This document shows positions 25,831 through 33,961 of a stretch of 49,001 nucleotides of DNA, piece after piece. Origin of the DNA: Bacteroidaceae bacterium (GTDB lineage: Bacteria > Bacteroidota > Bacteroidia > Bacteroidales > Bacteroidaceae); NCBI GenBank assembly GCA_016291905.1, contig JAEEZS010000084.1:1-49001 (forward strand), read 5' to 3'. The translations under genes and the position numbers were made by a program. The notes beneath the pieces are model-generated. The model searched no databases, was not told where the DNA came from, and saw nothing but the letters and a program-made list of their open reading frames with translations. The number at the start of each line of letters is the position of its first letter. Position 1 is the stretch's first letter.

Positions 25831-26616
25831 ATGAAAGTTAAAGAGGTTATTGCTGCCCTTGAACAGTTCGCGCCGCTGCCATTGCAAGACGATTTTGATA
25901 ATTCCGGCTTGCAAATTGGGTTGACAGAGGCGGATGTTACAGGGGCATTATTGTGTCTAGATGTCACTGAAGAGGTGATTGACGAGGTGGCAGAACGGGG
26001 GTTGAACCTGATTGTCGCCCATCATCCGCTTTTGTTTCACCCGTTGAAAGCCGTCGTAGGGCGTACTTATGTGGAGCGTTGCACACTGAAGGCCATCCAA
26101 AAGGGTATTGCCATCTATGCCGCGCACACTAATATGGATAACGCCGTCGGCGGCGTTAATTACGAGATTGCGCGCCGTATCGGACTGACGGATGTGGAAT
26201 TGCTGACAAAGCGTGAGGCGAATGGTGTCGTCTGTGGCGCAGGCGTTGTCGGTATGCTACCTCAGCCTGAGGATGAGCAGGCGTTCATGATGCGTCTGAA
26301 AGCGACCTTTGGCGTCAAGGCTCTCCAGCATAATTCTCTGACGAGAAAACCTGTTCAGCGTGTCGCGCTTTGCGGGGGAGCAGGAGCATTCCTGCTTGGT
26401 GACGCCATCCGTGTTGGAGCCAATTGTTTCATCACAGGAGAGATTCATTATCACGATTTCTTTGGGCATGACGGTGAAATCTTGATGGTGAGCATGGGAC
26501 ATTTTGAGAGCGAGCAATTCACTCCCTTCATCTTTGAGCGTCTGTTACGTGAGCAATTCCCCACGTTGCGGGTTGAACATACCCGTTTATGTACGAATCC
26601 CATAAAAACGATATAG
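25831..26616 (+). CDS. Nif3-like dinuclear metal center protein (YbgI/YqfO family)
   Basis: A 261-residue cytosolic protein of the Nif3/DUF34 family, thought to act as a metal-dependent hydrolase (GTP cyclohydrolase I type 2-like); the physiological role is not settled. Metal ligands lie in LIVAHHPLLFHPLK (HH), YAAHTNMDNAVGGVN (H and D) and MGHFESEQFT (H and E). CFITGEIHYHDFF is also typical. It is the short form, close to E. coli YbgI, without the central PII-like insertion of longer YqfO proteins. The ATG at 25831 follows the consensus promoter; the frame is open upstream but would include the promoter. The zinc-ribbon gene follows 28 bp later, a common neighbour pair. Confidence 0.92.
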   Translation: MKVKEVIAALEQFAPLPLQDDFDNSGLQIGLTEADVTGALLCLDVTEEVIDEVAERGLNLIVAHHPLLFHPLKAVVGRTYVERCTLKAIQKGIAIYAAHTNMDNAVGGVNYEIARRIGLTDVELLTKREANGVVCGAGVVGMLPQPEDEQAFMMRLKATFGVKALQHNSLTRKPVQRVALCGGAGAFLLGDAIRVGANCFITGEIHYHDFFGHDGEILMVSMGHFESEQFTPFIFERLLREQFPTLRVEHTRLCTNPIKTI

Positions 26617-26644
26617 AATTATTATTATATAAAAAAGGTATAGT

Positions 26645-27484
26645 ATGGCAAAGAAAATCAATCCCCAAGACATGACGGTGGAAGAGAAGCTGAAAGCCCT
26701 CTATCAGCTTCAGACTATTTACACCGAGATTGACAAGATTAAGACGCTGCGTGGCGAACTGCCTCTGGAAGTCCAGGACCTCGAGGACGAAATTGCCGGT
26801 TTGCAGACGCGTGTGAACAACTTCCAAACCGACTACAACACCATGAAGTCGGCCGACACTGAGTATCGTCGCACCATTGAAAAAGCTCAGGCTTTGGTGG
26901 ACAAGTATACGAAAGACCTTGATAACGTACGTAACAACCGCGAGTTTGATGCCCTGAACAAGGAAATCGAGTTTGAGAACCTTGAGATTGAGTTGGCCAA
27001 CAAGCGTCTGCGCGAAGGTGCTGCCAAGCAGCGCATCTGCCTCGACGAAATGGAGAAAATCCGCGCAATTATTGCTGACAAGGATTTGATGCTCGATGAG
27101 AAGAAGAGCGAACTCGACGACATTATCTCAGAGACCCGCCAGAAGGAGGAGGAACTGCGTGACCAGGCCAAGAAAAAGGAACTGATGATTGAGCCCCGTC
27201 TGCTGATGTCGTTCAAGCGTATCCGCAAGAACAGCCGCAACGGTTTGGGTATCGTCTATGTGCAGCGCGATGCCTGTGGTGGTTGCTTTAACAAGATTCC
27301 GGCACAGCGCCAGTTAGACATCAAGATGCGTAAGAAGGTTATTGTCTGCGAGTATTGCGGACGTATCATGATTGACCCAGAACTGGCTGGCGTTAAGATT
27401 GTTGCTCCCGAGGAAAAGCCCAAGAAGAAGCGCACCATCCGTCGCAAGAAAGCTGAAGAAGGCACTCCGAAAGCGGAGGATTAA
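26645..27484 (+). CDS. Coiled-coil C4-type zinc ribbon protein (COG1579 family)
   Basis: A 279-residue protein. Residues about 8-190 form a long antiparallel coiled coil (heptads rich in E, K and L). The C-terminal zinc ribbon has CGGCFNKIP and CEYCGRIMIDPEL, supplying four Cys. A basic tail (KPKKKRTIRRKKAEEG) ends the protein. The family is thought to bind nucleic acid and is often encoded next to Nif3, as here. A good intrinsic terminator follows at 27509-27549. Confidence 0.92.
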   Translation: MAKKINPQDMTVEEKLKALYQLQTIYTEIDKIKTLRGELPLEVQDLEDEIAGLQTRVNNFQTDYNTMKSADTEYRRTIEKAQALVDKYTKDLDNVRNNREFDALNKEIEFENLEIELANKRLREGAAKQRICLDEMEKIRAIIADKDLMLDEKKSELDDIISETRQKEEELRDQAKKKELMIEPRLLMSFKRIRKNSRNGLGIVYVQRDACGGCFNKIPAQRQLDIKMRKKVIVCEYCGRIMIDPELAGVKIVAPEEKPKKKRTIRRKKAEEGTPKAED

Positions 27485-27508
27485 AACTGTCATCTCAGTA
27501 CACATGAT

Positions 27509-27549
27509 TTCCTCAAGCGCCAGCGGGGTGCTTGAGGAATCTCTTTTTT
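27509..27549 (+). terminator. Intrinsic terminator after the zinc-ribbon gene
   Basis: Perfect 10-bp arms TTCCTCAAGC (27509-27518) and GCTTGAGGAA (27530-27539) with an 11-nt loop are followed by a T-run at 27544-27549. It sits 25 bp after the stop of the zinc-ribbon gene and before the convergent HsdR_N-like gene. Confidence 0.85.
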
Positions 27550-27571
27550 GTTGAAAAAGCGAAATGCCTTT

Positions 27572-28024
27572 TCAAAGAATCTCCTCATACGAAGGGATAT
27601 CGGGGAGGAAGGAGTAGCCTTGTGTGTCGTAATCGATGCGACAGCAGTAGTGGGTGAGCCCGTTGCTGACGATGAGGTAATCGACGTGGAGCACGCGGTT
27701 GTAGCGACTGATTTGGTCGAACACCTTTTGAGTGATTTCTACCGAGGGGGCTTTGTATTCCACGATGACGCGCGGCGTGAGCGCACGGTCGTACACCACG
27801 GTGTCGCAGCGTCGTGACATACCGTTCAGCTTAAGTTGTACTTCGTTGGCCATCAGGGCAGGGGGGTAGCCTTTCGTTGTTGCAAGGAAGTGGACGAAGT
27901 GTTGGCGCACCCATTCCTCGGGCGTCAGCGCTACGTGGCGCCTGCGGATAAAGTCGAAAATACGCTTTTTCCCAGCCTCAGAGGAAATTTTAACGTCAAA
28001 AGGTGGTAGATTTAATTCAAACAT
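27572..28024 (-). CDS. HsdR N-terminal-domain-like small protein (PD-(D/E)XK nuclease fold)
   Basis: A 150-residue stand-alone protein similar to the N-terminal domain of type I restriction R subunits (HSDR_N_2). The nuclease core looks complete: Asp74 in RRCDTVVYDR, Glu89-x-Lys91 in RVIVEYKAP, and Gln104 in FDQISRYN, with a further Glu61. There is no helicase part and no HsdM/HsdS nearby. Bacteroidetes often carry such a gene beside holA, which suggests a house-keeping DNA role rather than restriction; that is inference. The ATG at 28024 is preferred to the GTG one codon earlier. A minus-strand -7 box is at 28053-28060. Confidence 0.85.
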   Translation of the reverse strand: MFELNLPPFDVKISSEAGKKRIFDFIRRRHVALTPEEWVRQHFVHFLATTKGYPPALMANEVQLKLNGMSRRCDTVVYDRALTPRVIVEYKAPSVEITQKVFDQISRYNRVLHVDYLIVSNGLTHYCCRIDYDTQGYSFLPDIPSYEEIL

Positions 28025-28027
28025 CAC

Positions 28028-28035
28028 TATCTTTG
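28028..28035 (+). promoter_or_regulatory. -7 box of the amn-holA operon
   Basis: TATCTTTG matches TAnnTTTG, 45 bp before the amn ATG at 28080. It lies inside the divergent promoter region and touches the start of the HsdR_N-like gene. Confidence 0.5.
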
Positions 28036-28052
28036 CAAACTATTTCAGCGTG

Positions 28053-28060
28053 CAAATATA
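28053..28060 (-). promoter_or_regulatory. -7 box of the HsdR_N-like gene
   Basis: TATATTTG on the minus strand matches TAnnTTTG, 28 bp upstream of the ATG at 28024. The divergent amn box is 17 bp away, so the two promoters overlap. Confidence 0.5.
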
Positions 28061-28079
28061 GGAAAAAAATAATTATGCT

Positions 28080-28856
28080 ATGAAAACAAAGCAGGAAATT
28101 GTGGAAAATTGGCTTCCACGTTACACGAAACGACAGCTGGATGAGTTTGACGACTTCATCCTTCTGACGAATTTCTCCAACTATGTGGAGCTTTTTGCTG
28201 AAAAGTATGGTGTGGAGGTGCGTGGGCGTGATGCCAATATGATCTCTGCTTCTGCCGAGGGCATCACTATCATCAATTTCGGCATGGGCAGTCCCAATGC
28301 CGCTATCATCATGGATTTGCTCGGTGCCATTCGCCCCAAGGCAGTCCTGTTCCTCGGCAAATGTGGAGGCATCACGAACAAAACGGCTGTGGGCGACTAC
28401 ATCCTGCCCATTGCGGCTATCCGTGGCGAGGGTACATCCAACGACTACTATCCGCCCGAAGTGCCTGCCTTGCCGGCATTTATGCTTCAGCGTGCTGTCT
28501 CTTCTGCCATTCGCGACGGAGCGCGTGACTACTGGACGGGTACGGTCTATACGACAAACCGACGCGTGTGGGAGCATGATGAGAAATTCAAGGAATATCT
28601 GCGCACAACGCGTGCCATGGCAGTAGATATGGAGACGGCAACGCTCTTCAGCTGCGGCTTTGCCAATCATATTCCTACAGGTGCCCTGTTGCTTATTTCA
28701 GACCAGCCCATGATACCCGAAGGTGTTAAGACCGAGCAGAGCGACACGCATGTGACGAAGAACTACGTGGAGGACCACCTTATGACGGGTGTTCATTCCC
28801 TGCGCATGATTATCGATGAGAAGAAGACCGTCAAACACCTGAAATTCGACTGGTAG
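28080..28856 (+). CDS. amn: AMP nucleosidase (short Bacteroidetes form)
   Basis: Cytosolic enzyme hydrolysing AMP to adenine and ribose-5-P, used in purine salvage and adenylate control. It is 258 residues, consisting of the PNP/UDP phosphorylase-fold catalytic domain without the N-terminal regulatory domain of the 484-residue E. coli enzyme. Motifs: ITIINFGMGSPNAAIIMDLL, LFLGKCGGITNKTAVGDYILPIAAIRGEGTSNDYYPPEVPALPAF, and the ribose-binding AVDMETATLFSCGF, followed by LLISDQPM. It is 36 bp before holA and probably in one operon. Confidence 0.9.
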   Translation: MKTKQEIVENWLPRYTKRQLDEFDDFILLTNFSNYVELFAEKYGVEVRGRDANMISASAEGITIINFGMGSPNAAIIMDLLGAIRPKAVLFLGKCGGITNKTAVGDYILPIAAIRGEGTSNDYYPPEVPALPAFMLQRAVSSAIRDGARDYWTGTVYTTNRRVWEHDEKFKEYLRTTRAMAVDMETATLFSCGFANHIPTGALLLISDQPMIPEGVKTEQSDTHVTKNYVEDHLMTGVHSLRMIIDEKKTVKHLKFDW

Positions 28857-28892
28857 TTCATCTGATGTCAGCATCATAATCCCGAAGACAGC

Positions 28893-29912
28893 ATGGCAGC
28901 AATAACCTACGAGAATATCCTTCAGGAGATATCAGGGAAGACCCTCCGGCCCGTCTATTACCTGATGGGCGATGAGCCTTATTACATCGACCAGCTTGCT
29001 GCCCGCTTTGCTACGGACGTGTTGACGGAGAGCAAGCGGGAGTTCAACCAGACTATCGTCTATGCGCAGGACACGAATCTCGGTAATATCCTCTCCCTGG
29101 CCAAGCGCTATCCCATGATGGCTGAACGGCAGGTTATAATTGTCAAGGAGGCTCAGAATCTTAAGGGGGAAATAGATGCCCTCAGTTTCTATCTTCAGAA
29201 GCCCCAGCCTTCAACCGTCTTGGTGTTTTGCCATAAGAACGGCTCGCTCGACCGTCGCAAGAAAGTCGTTGGAGATATAGAGCGTGGAGGGGGAGCCGTC
29301 TTCGAATCGAAAAGGCTGGGGGAGGACTTCCTGCCTTACTTCATTTCGAACCACGTCCATGCCCATCAGTTTACTATCGAGGAGAAAGCCACGATGATGC
29401 TTGTGGAGAGCATCGGCTCGGACTTGAACCGCCTGACAAGCGAGCTGGAAAAGCTCTACATCAATATGCCTTCTGACAGCAAAGTCATTACGCCCGACAT
29501 GGTGGAGGATTATACGGGTATCAGCAAGGAGTACAATGTCTTTGAGCTAAAGAACGCCCTCGTCGTCAGGGATGTCGAGAAAGCCGCGCGCATTACCAAG
29601 TACATGGAAGACAACCCCAAAACCTTCCCCATGCAGGTCATATTGCCCCTTCTGTTCAGCTTTTTCTCCAATCTCATGCTTTCGTTTTATGCCCCTCAGC
29701 GCACGGCACAAGGGGTGGCAGCTTTCCTAGGCATGAAGTCTACATGGGGGACGGGCGATTACATCTTCGGCATGCGTAATTATTCGGCTAAGAAAGTAAT
29801 GGAGATTATCTCTGCCTTGCGCCGCTATGACGCCATGAGCAAGGGCATTGGGGCGACTGCCAACACGACGCATGGCCTCCTTCACGAACTTATCTTTTTT
29901 ATCCTCCATTGA
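28893..29912 (+). CDS. holA: DNA polymerase III, delta subunit
   Basis: Clamp-loader subunit that opens the beta sliding clamp. It is 339 residues, normal length. The N-terminal beta-interacting region is seen in PVYYLMGDEPYYIDQLAARF (family pattern Y-L-GDE-Y-ID) and the AAA+-like core in MMAERQVIIVKEAQNLK and STVLVFCHKNGSLDRRKKV. The C-terminal collar domain follows: EDYTGISKEYNVFELKNALV and the end GLLHELIFFILH. It is second in the amn-holA operon. A 21-bp tandem array begins 9 bp after its stop. Confidence 0.9.
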   Translation: MAAITYENILQEISGKTLRPVYYLMGDEPYYIDQLAARFATDVLTESKREFNQTIVYAQDTNLGNILSLAKRYPMMAERQVIIVKEAQNLKGEIDALSFYLQKPQPSTVLVFCHKNGSLDRRKKVVGDIERGGGAVFESKRLGEDFLPYFISNHVHAHQFTIEEKATMMLVESIGSDLNRLTSELEKLYINMPSDSKVITPDMVEDYTGISKEYNVFELKNALVVRDVEKAARITKYMEDNPKTFPMQVILPLLFSFFSNLMLSFYAPQRTAQGVAAFLGMKSTWGTGDYIFGMRNYSAKKVMEIISALRRYDAMSKGIGATANTTHGLLHELIFFILH

Positions 29913-29920
29913 CGTTCCCG

Positions 29921-30011
29921 TAGCCCACTGGAATAATTCCGTAGCCCACGGGAATAATTCCGTAGCCCACTGCGTTAATTTGCTAGCCCACTGCGTTAAC
30001 ACCACAGCCCA
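29921..30011 (+). repeat. 21-bp tandem array after holA
   Basis: TAGCCCA-type units begin at 29921, 29942, 29963, 29984 and 30005 (the last variant CAGCCCA): exactly 21-bp period, five copies. The consensus is close to TAGCCCACTGGAATAATTCC. Since 21 is seven codons, frames stay open on both strands and read as degenerate heptapeptides (VAHxNNS on plus, TQWATEL on minus). There is no start context or domain, so I treat it as DNA repeat rather than gene. Confidence 0.9.
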
Positions 30012-30052
30012 AGGGGTTATCGTCGGAGAGCAAGCGGAATCCTCAGGAGGGG

Positions 30053-30096
30053 GCGTGACAATTGTCACAATTGTCACGCTTTCTTTCTCAGAAAGC
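30053..30096. repeat. 27-bp palindrome plus adjoining hairpin
   Basis: GCGTGACAATTGT (30053-30065) and ACAATTGTCACGC (30067-30079) form a perfect palindrome around one central C. TGACAATTGTCA-like half sites are repeated inside. A second hairpin with arms GCTTTCT (30078-30084) and AGAAAGC (30090-30096) shares its edge. It could be an operator or a bidirectional terminator between holA and transketolase. Confidence 0.9.
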
Positions 30097-30162
30097 AAGA
30101 CGTTTCTTTCAATCTTCTAATTATTATGTGGTTAGGAAACGACCGTGGGGGAGAATAAACAA

Positions 30163-30196
30163 TTCATCGCAAGAATTGTGGTTCTTGCGATGAATG
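30163..30196 (-). terminator. 14-bp stem-loop between holA and transketolase
   Basis: Perfect arms 30163-30176 and 30183-30196 have a 6-nt loop. There is no strong U-tract on either side. It lies 34 bp after the transketolase stop codon (30230-30232), so it is a plausible 3'-end structure for that operon. Confidence 0.5.
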
Positions 30197-30229
30197 AATT
30201 TGAGTGTTTACAGGGCTTTTTTTTGTTGA

Positions 30230-32242
30230 TTAGAACAGCTTTTTCACCTGTTCATAGACGTTTTGGGCGGTAAAGCCGAGCTTTTCGTCAAGTACCTTGT
30301 AGGGGGCAGAGAAGCCGAAGCTGGTGAGACCCCAGACGGCTCCGTCGGCACCGACAAGCCCCTCGAGGGTGACAGGCAATCCGGCTGTGAGGCCGAATTT
30401 CTTCACGCCTGCGGGCAGAATGCTTTGCTGATACTCCTTCGGCTGCGTGCGGAACAGTCCTTCAGAGGGAACGCTGACGACGCGTACCTTCAGGCCGTCG
30501 GCACGAAGCAGGGGAGTGCCGCTGACAAGCGTGCTGACCTCGGAGCCGCTGGCAAGGAGGATGACATCGGGATTGGCATCGCTACCCTCGACGATGTAGG
30601 CGCCACGGGCAACCTGGCTGTAATCGTTGCCGGCAGGCAGATTGACGATGTTCTGACGGCTGAGGACAAGAGCCGTCGGCGTAGAGGTGTTCTCCATAGC
30701 CAAACGCCAGCAGACGGTGGTTTCCTCAGCGTCGGCCGGACGAAGCACCAGCATGGAGGGACGTCCGCTGTGGTTGTGCAGCTTCTCCATCAGGCGGATT
30801 TGGGCTTCCTGTTCCACAGGCTCGTGGGTGGGGCCGTCTTCGCCCACACGGAAGGCGTCGTGCGTCCAGATGAACTTGACGGGCAGTTCCATAAGGGCTG
30901 CCATGCGGACGGCAGGCTTCATGTAGTCGCTGAAGACGAAGAAGGTGCCGCAGGCGGGGATGACACCTCCGTGCAGAGCCATACCGATGCAGCAGCAAGC
31001 CATGGTGAGCTCGGCCACGCCAGCCTGGAAGAAGGCTCCGCTGAAGTCGTCGCGCGTGAAGGCGTGGGTCTTCTTGAGGAAGCCGTCGGTCTTGTCGGAG
31101 TTGCTGAGGTCGGCGCTGGCGCAGACCATGTTCTCAACCTGTTCGGCAAGAGCGCCGAGGACAGTCGCACTGGCTCCGCGGGTAGCGGCATCAGCCTTCT
31201 GCTGAATGCCTGCCCAATCGACAGCGGGTACCTTGCCGGCAAACCACTCGGCCATCTTGATAGCCTTGTCGGGGTATTGGGCAGCCCATGCAGCTTTCTC
31301 GGCCTGACGGGCAGCGCAAATCTTCTCCAGCTCAACAGCGCGGCGGGCATAGAGTTCTTTCACATCGTCGAAGATGACAAACGGGTTCTCGGGATTGCCG
31401 CCCAGCGCACGGACGGTGTTGACGTAGGCGTCGCCGCCAAGGGGGGCGCCGTGGGTTGCGCAGTTGCGCTCGTAGCTGCTGCCGTCGGCTTTCAGGGCTC
31501 CCTTGCCCATGATGCATTTGCCGATGATGAGAGTCGGTTTGCCCTCTGTGGCTTTGGCTTCGTCGAGAGCTGCACGAATCTGGGCAACATCGTGTCCGTT
31601 GATGGTGATGACGTGCCATCCCCAAGCCTCATATTTCTTCGCAACGTCTTCGCTGGTGACTTCATTGCAGGCGGTGGAGAGCTGAATGTCGTTGCTGTCG
31701 TAGAACATGATAAGATTGTCGAGTCCGAGGTGTCCGGCAATGCGGCCTGCACCCTGACTGATTTCCTCCTCCACGCCGCCGTCGGAGATGTAGGCGTAAA
31801 TGGTATGGTGCATCACTTCTTTACCCAGACGGGCAGCAAGGAATTTCTCGGCAATGGCTGCGCCGACGGCAAAGGTGTGTCCCTGTCCGAGGGGGCCGCT
31901 GGTGTTCTCAATGCCACGGACTACGCTTACTTCAGGGTGTCCTGGTGTGGGAGAGCCCCACTGACGGAGCTGTGCCAGTTCGTCCATAGAGAACTTGCCG
32001 CTGAGAGCAAGCACACTATAAAGCATGGGAGCCATGTGACCCGGGTCGAGGAAGAAACGGTCGCGGCCTTCCCATGTGGGATTCTTGGGGTCATAGACAA
32101 GGTATTCGCTGTAGAGTACGTTGATGAAATCAGCACCACCCATGGCACCGCCGGGATGACCGGATTTAGCTTTTTCAACCATTGATGCAGCCAGAATGCG
32201 GATGTTGTCGGCTGCGTGATTCATTGTCTGAATGTTGTTCAT
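30230..32242 (-). CDS. tkt: Transketolase
   Basis: TPP-dependent enzyme of the non-oxidative pentose phosphate pathway. It is 670 residues, full length. The N-terminal domain has VEKAKSGHPGGAMGGADF, and YISDGGVEEEISQGAGRIAGHLGLDNLIMFYDSN is the TPP/metal motif; it reads SDG where many enzymes have GDG. The middle domain has FIWTHDAFRVGEDGPTHEPVEQ with the catalytic Glu-Asp-Gly and His. It is last in the probable operon kinase - GH97 - ade - tkt (28 bp after ade). This supports a role in using the xylulose-5-P that the arabinose genes produce. Confidence 0.95.
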   Translation of the reverse strand: MNNIQTMNHAADNIRILAASMVEKAKSGHPGGAMGGADFINVLYSEYLVYDPKNPTWEGRDRFFLDPGHMAPMLYSVLALSGKFSMDELAQLRQWGSPTPGHPEVSVVRGIENTSGPLGQGHTFAVGAAIAEKFLAARLGKEVMHHTIYAYISDGGVEEEISQGAGRIAGHLGLDNLIMFYDSNDIQLSTACNEVTSEDVAKKYEAWGWHVITINGHDVAQIRAALDEAKATEGKPTLIIGKCIMGKGALKADGSSYERNCATHGAPLGGDAYVNTVRALGGNPENPFVIFDDVKELYARRAVELEKICAARQAEKAAWAAQYPDKAIKMAEWFAGKVPAVDWAGIQQKADAATRGASATVLGALAEQVENMVCASADLSNSDKTDGFLKKTHAFTRDDFSGAFFQAGVAELTMACCCIGMALHGGVIPACGTFFVFSDYMKPAVRMAALMELPVKFIWTHDAFRVGEDGPTHEPVEQEAQIRLMEKLHNHSGRPSMLVLRPADAEETTVCWRLAMENTSTPTALVLSRQNIVNLPAGNDYSQVARGAYIVEGSDANPDVILLASGSEVSTLVSGTPLLRADGLKVRVVSVPSEGLFRTQPKEYQQSILPAGVKKFGLTAGLPVTLEGLVGADGAVWGLTSFGFSAPYKVLDEKLGFTAQNVYEQVKKLF

Positions 32243-32270
32243 CGGAATAATTGTTTATAGGTTTATGAGT

Positions 32271-33920
32271 TTATTTAGTTACAAAAGGAGAGACGTGGCG
32301 GAAAAGTGCGGTGTCGAAAAGCCCCTTGTCGGTCATCTTCAGTTTGGGGATGACGGGCAATGCCATGAAGGAGAGCGTCATAAAGGGAGCATCGAAGGAA
32401 CAGCCGAGGGCTTGGGCACGAGCCGTCAATCGGGCATAGGCTGCGGCAGTATCCTCATGCGAGAGGGGACTCAGTAGCCCTGCAATGGGGAGGGGGAGAG
32501 CGGCGCACTCTCCTTTATCCTCCACAACGATGCCGCCTTTCATCTGGATAACCCGATTGATGGCAGCGGCAATATCCTCGTCGCTGGTGCCGATGGCAAC
32601 GATGTTGTGGCTGTCGTGGGCAATAGTGGAAGCCAATGCACCACGTTTCAAGCCGAAGCCCTTGATGAAGCCAATCGCTGGTTTGGAGGGTGCGTAACGG
32701 CTTAGGACAACGATTTTCAGAACGTCACCTTCGATATCCGAAACGACATTGCCATCGACAACCTTCGCTTCAACATCTTTTTGCCCTGTGAATAGCGAGC
32801 CGTTGAAAGCCATGATGGCATGGATGGTGTTCGTTTCGAAAATAACACGAAGGTCCTCCGCTGTGATGGGTTCGGCATGGAAATTGTTGGGCCAGTTGTC
32901 CTGTGTCCACGAACGGCTGACAGGGAGTTCGGTGTATCGGTTGAAAATGTTTCCGCTAATGCAGGTGGAGAGGATGTTGAAGTCGCTGAGGTTATCGACA
33001 AGGATAAAGTCTGCAGGGTCGCCCAATTGCAGAAGGCCACAGGGGATATGGTAGTGAAGGACGGGGGTAACGCAGGCAGCACGGAGCACATTCCAGAGCG
33101 GATAGCCCTTGGCAATGGCTCGACGCACCATCAGGTTAATGTGTCCTTTCATGAGGTCGTCGGGATGCATGTCGTCCGTGCAGAACATCAGTTCGTCGGA
33201 ATAGTAAGCCAGCAGAGGCGAGAGTGAGTCGAAATTCTGCGCAGCACTTCCTTCACGGATGAGCACCTTCATGCCGACGTCGAGACGTGCTTGTTCGTCA
33301 GCTAGTGTAGAACACTCGTGGTCTGTGGAAATGCCTTCAGAGGCATATTGGATAAGTCCCTCATCCATCAGGCCTGGAGCATGCCCGTCAATGGGTTTTT
33401 TGACTTTGCGGGCAGCATCCAATTTACCCAACACTTCCTTGTCGCCAAGCAGTACGCCCGGCACGTTCATCATTTCACCTAAGAAATAGATGTCGTCACG
33501 CTGCATGAGCGTTGCGATGTCGTCCGCATCAATGACTGCGCCGCTGGACTCCATGTTCGTGCAGGGCACGCAAGAGGGAGCTCCGAAGAAGAAATGGAAA
33601 GGAACCTGATTCCCGTTGTCAATCATGAAGTTGATACCCTCGATGCCCAGCACATTGGCAATTTCGTGTGGGTCGGCAATGGCAGCAACCGTTCCATGTC
33701 GAACAGCTATGTGGGCGAAGTTCTCGGGCAGCAGCATGCTGCTTTCGATGTGGACGTGGCTGTCGATAAAGCCTGGGAGGATATAGGGCGCATCGTCGCT
33801 TATACGCTCAGCAGGAAGGATGGATGTGATGCGTCCGTCGGTGATGATGAGCGTGCCGTCGTAGATGTTACGATTCAGCGGGTCAACGATGTGTCCTGAA
33901 ACCTGAAAGGTGTGGTTCAT
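32271..33920 (-). CDS. ade: Adenine deaminase
   Basis: Metal-dependent amidohydrolase converting adenine to hypoxanthine and ammonia. It is 549 residues, close to the usual 550-600. Metal-site motifs: YILPGFIDSHVHIESSMLLPENFAHIAVRHGTVAAIADPHEIANVLG near the N-terminus, IDGHAPGL, ISTDHECS, and MFCTDDMHPDDLM. The C-terminal domain has ASTIAHDSHNIVAIGTSDEDI. It lies 23 bp after GH97 and 28 bp before tkt on the same strand. Together with amn, which makes adenine and ribose-5-P from AMP, it completes an adenine salvage step; why it sits among sugar genes is unclear. Confidence 0.93.
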   Translation of the reverse strand: MNHTFQVSGHIVDPLNRNIYDGTLIITDGRITSILPAERISDDAPYILPGFIDSHVHIESSMLLPENFAHIAVRHGTVAAIADPHEIANVLGIEGINFMIDNGNQVPFHFFFGAPSCVPCTNMESSGAVIDADDIATLMQRDDIYFLGEMMNVPGVLLGDKEVLGKLDAARKVKKPIDGHAPGLMDEGLIQYASEGISTDHECSTLADEQARLDVGMKVLIREGSAAQNFDSLSPLLAYYSDELMFCTDDMHPDDLMKGHINLMVRRAIAKGYPLWNVLRAACVTPVLHYHIPCGLLQLGDPADFILVDNLSDFNILSTCISGNIFNRYTELPVSRSWTQDNWPNNFHAEPITAEDLRVIFETNTIHAIMAFNGSLFTGQKDVEAKVVDGNVVSDIEGDVLKIVVLSRYAPSKPAIGFIKGFGLKRGALASTIAHDSHNIVAIGTSDEDIAAAINRVIQMKGGIVVEDKGECAALPLPIAGLLSPLSHEDTAAAYARLTARAQALGCSFDAPFMTLSFMALPVIPKLKMTDKGLFDTALFRHVSPFVTK

Positions 33921-33930
33921 TGGATGAAAT

Positions 33931-33961
33931 CAATCTTCAATTTTCAATCTTCAATCTTCAA
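33931..33961 (-). repeat. Heptamer repeat over the GH97 stop codon
   Basis: On the plus strand CAATCTT, CAATTTT, CAATCTT and CAATCTT begin at 33931, 33938, 33945 and 33952. On the coding strand this is GAAGATT/GAAAATT with 7-bp period. It supplies the last codons and the stop of GH97 (33944-33946) and most of the gap to ade. Confidence 0.85.

Noticed and set aside
22300..28024. Restriction-modification system made of the methyltransferase and the HsdR_N-like protein
   Set aside because: The genes are 4 kb apart with core genes between them, and the HsdR_N protein lacks the motor domain. The neighbourhood of each is explained otherwise.
29921..30011. CRISPR array
   Set aside because: Units are contiguous 21-mers without unique spacers and no cas genes are present.
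29727..30120. Two overlapping frames on opposite strands after holA (heptapeptide-repeat proteins)
   Set aside because: They are open because the 21-bp repeat is a multiple of three. No start context and no signal or domain; recorded as repeat instead.
30263..32185. Long open frame (640 codons) on the plus strand opposite transketolase
   Set aside because: It is a mirror of the strongly biased codons of the real tkt gene; the translation has no domain and low-complexity composition.
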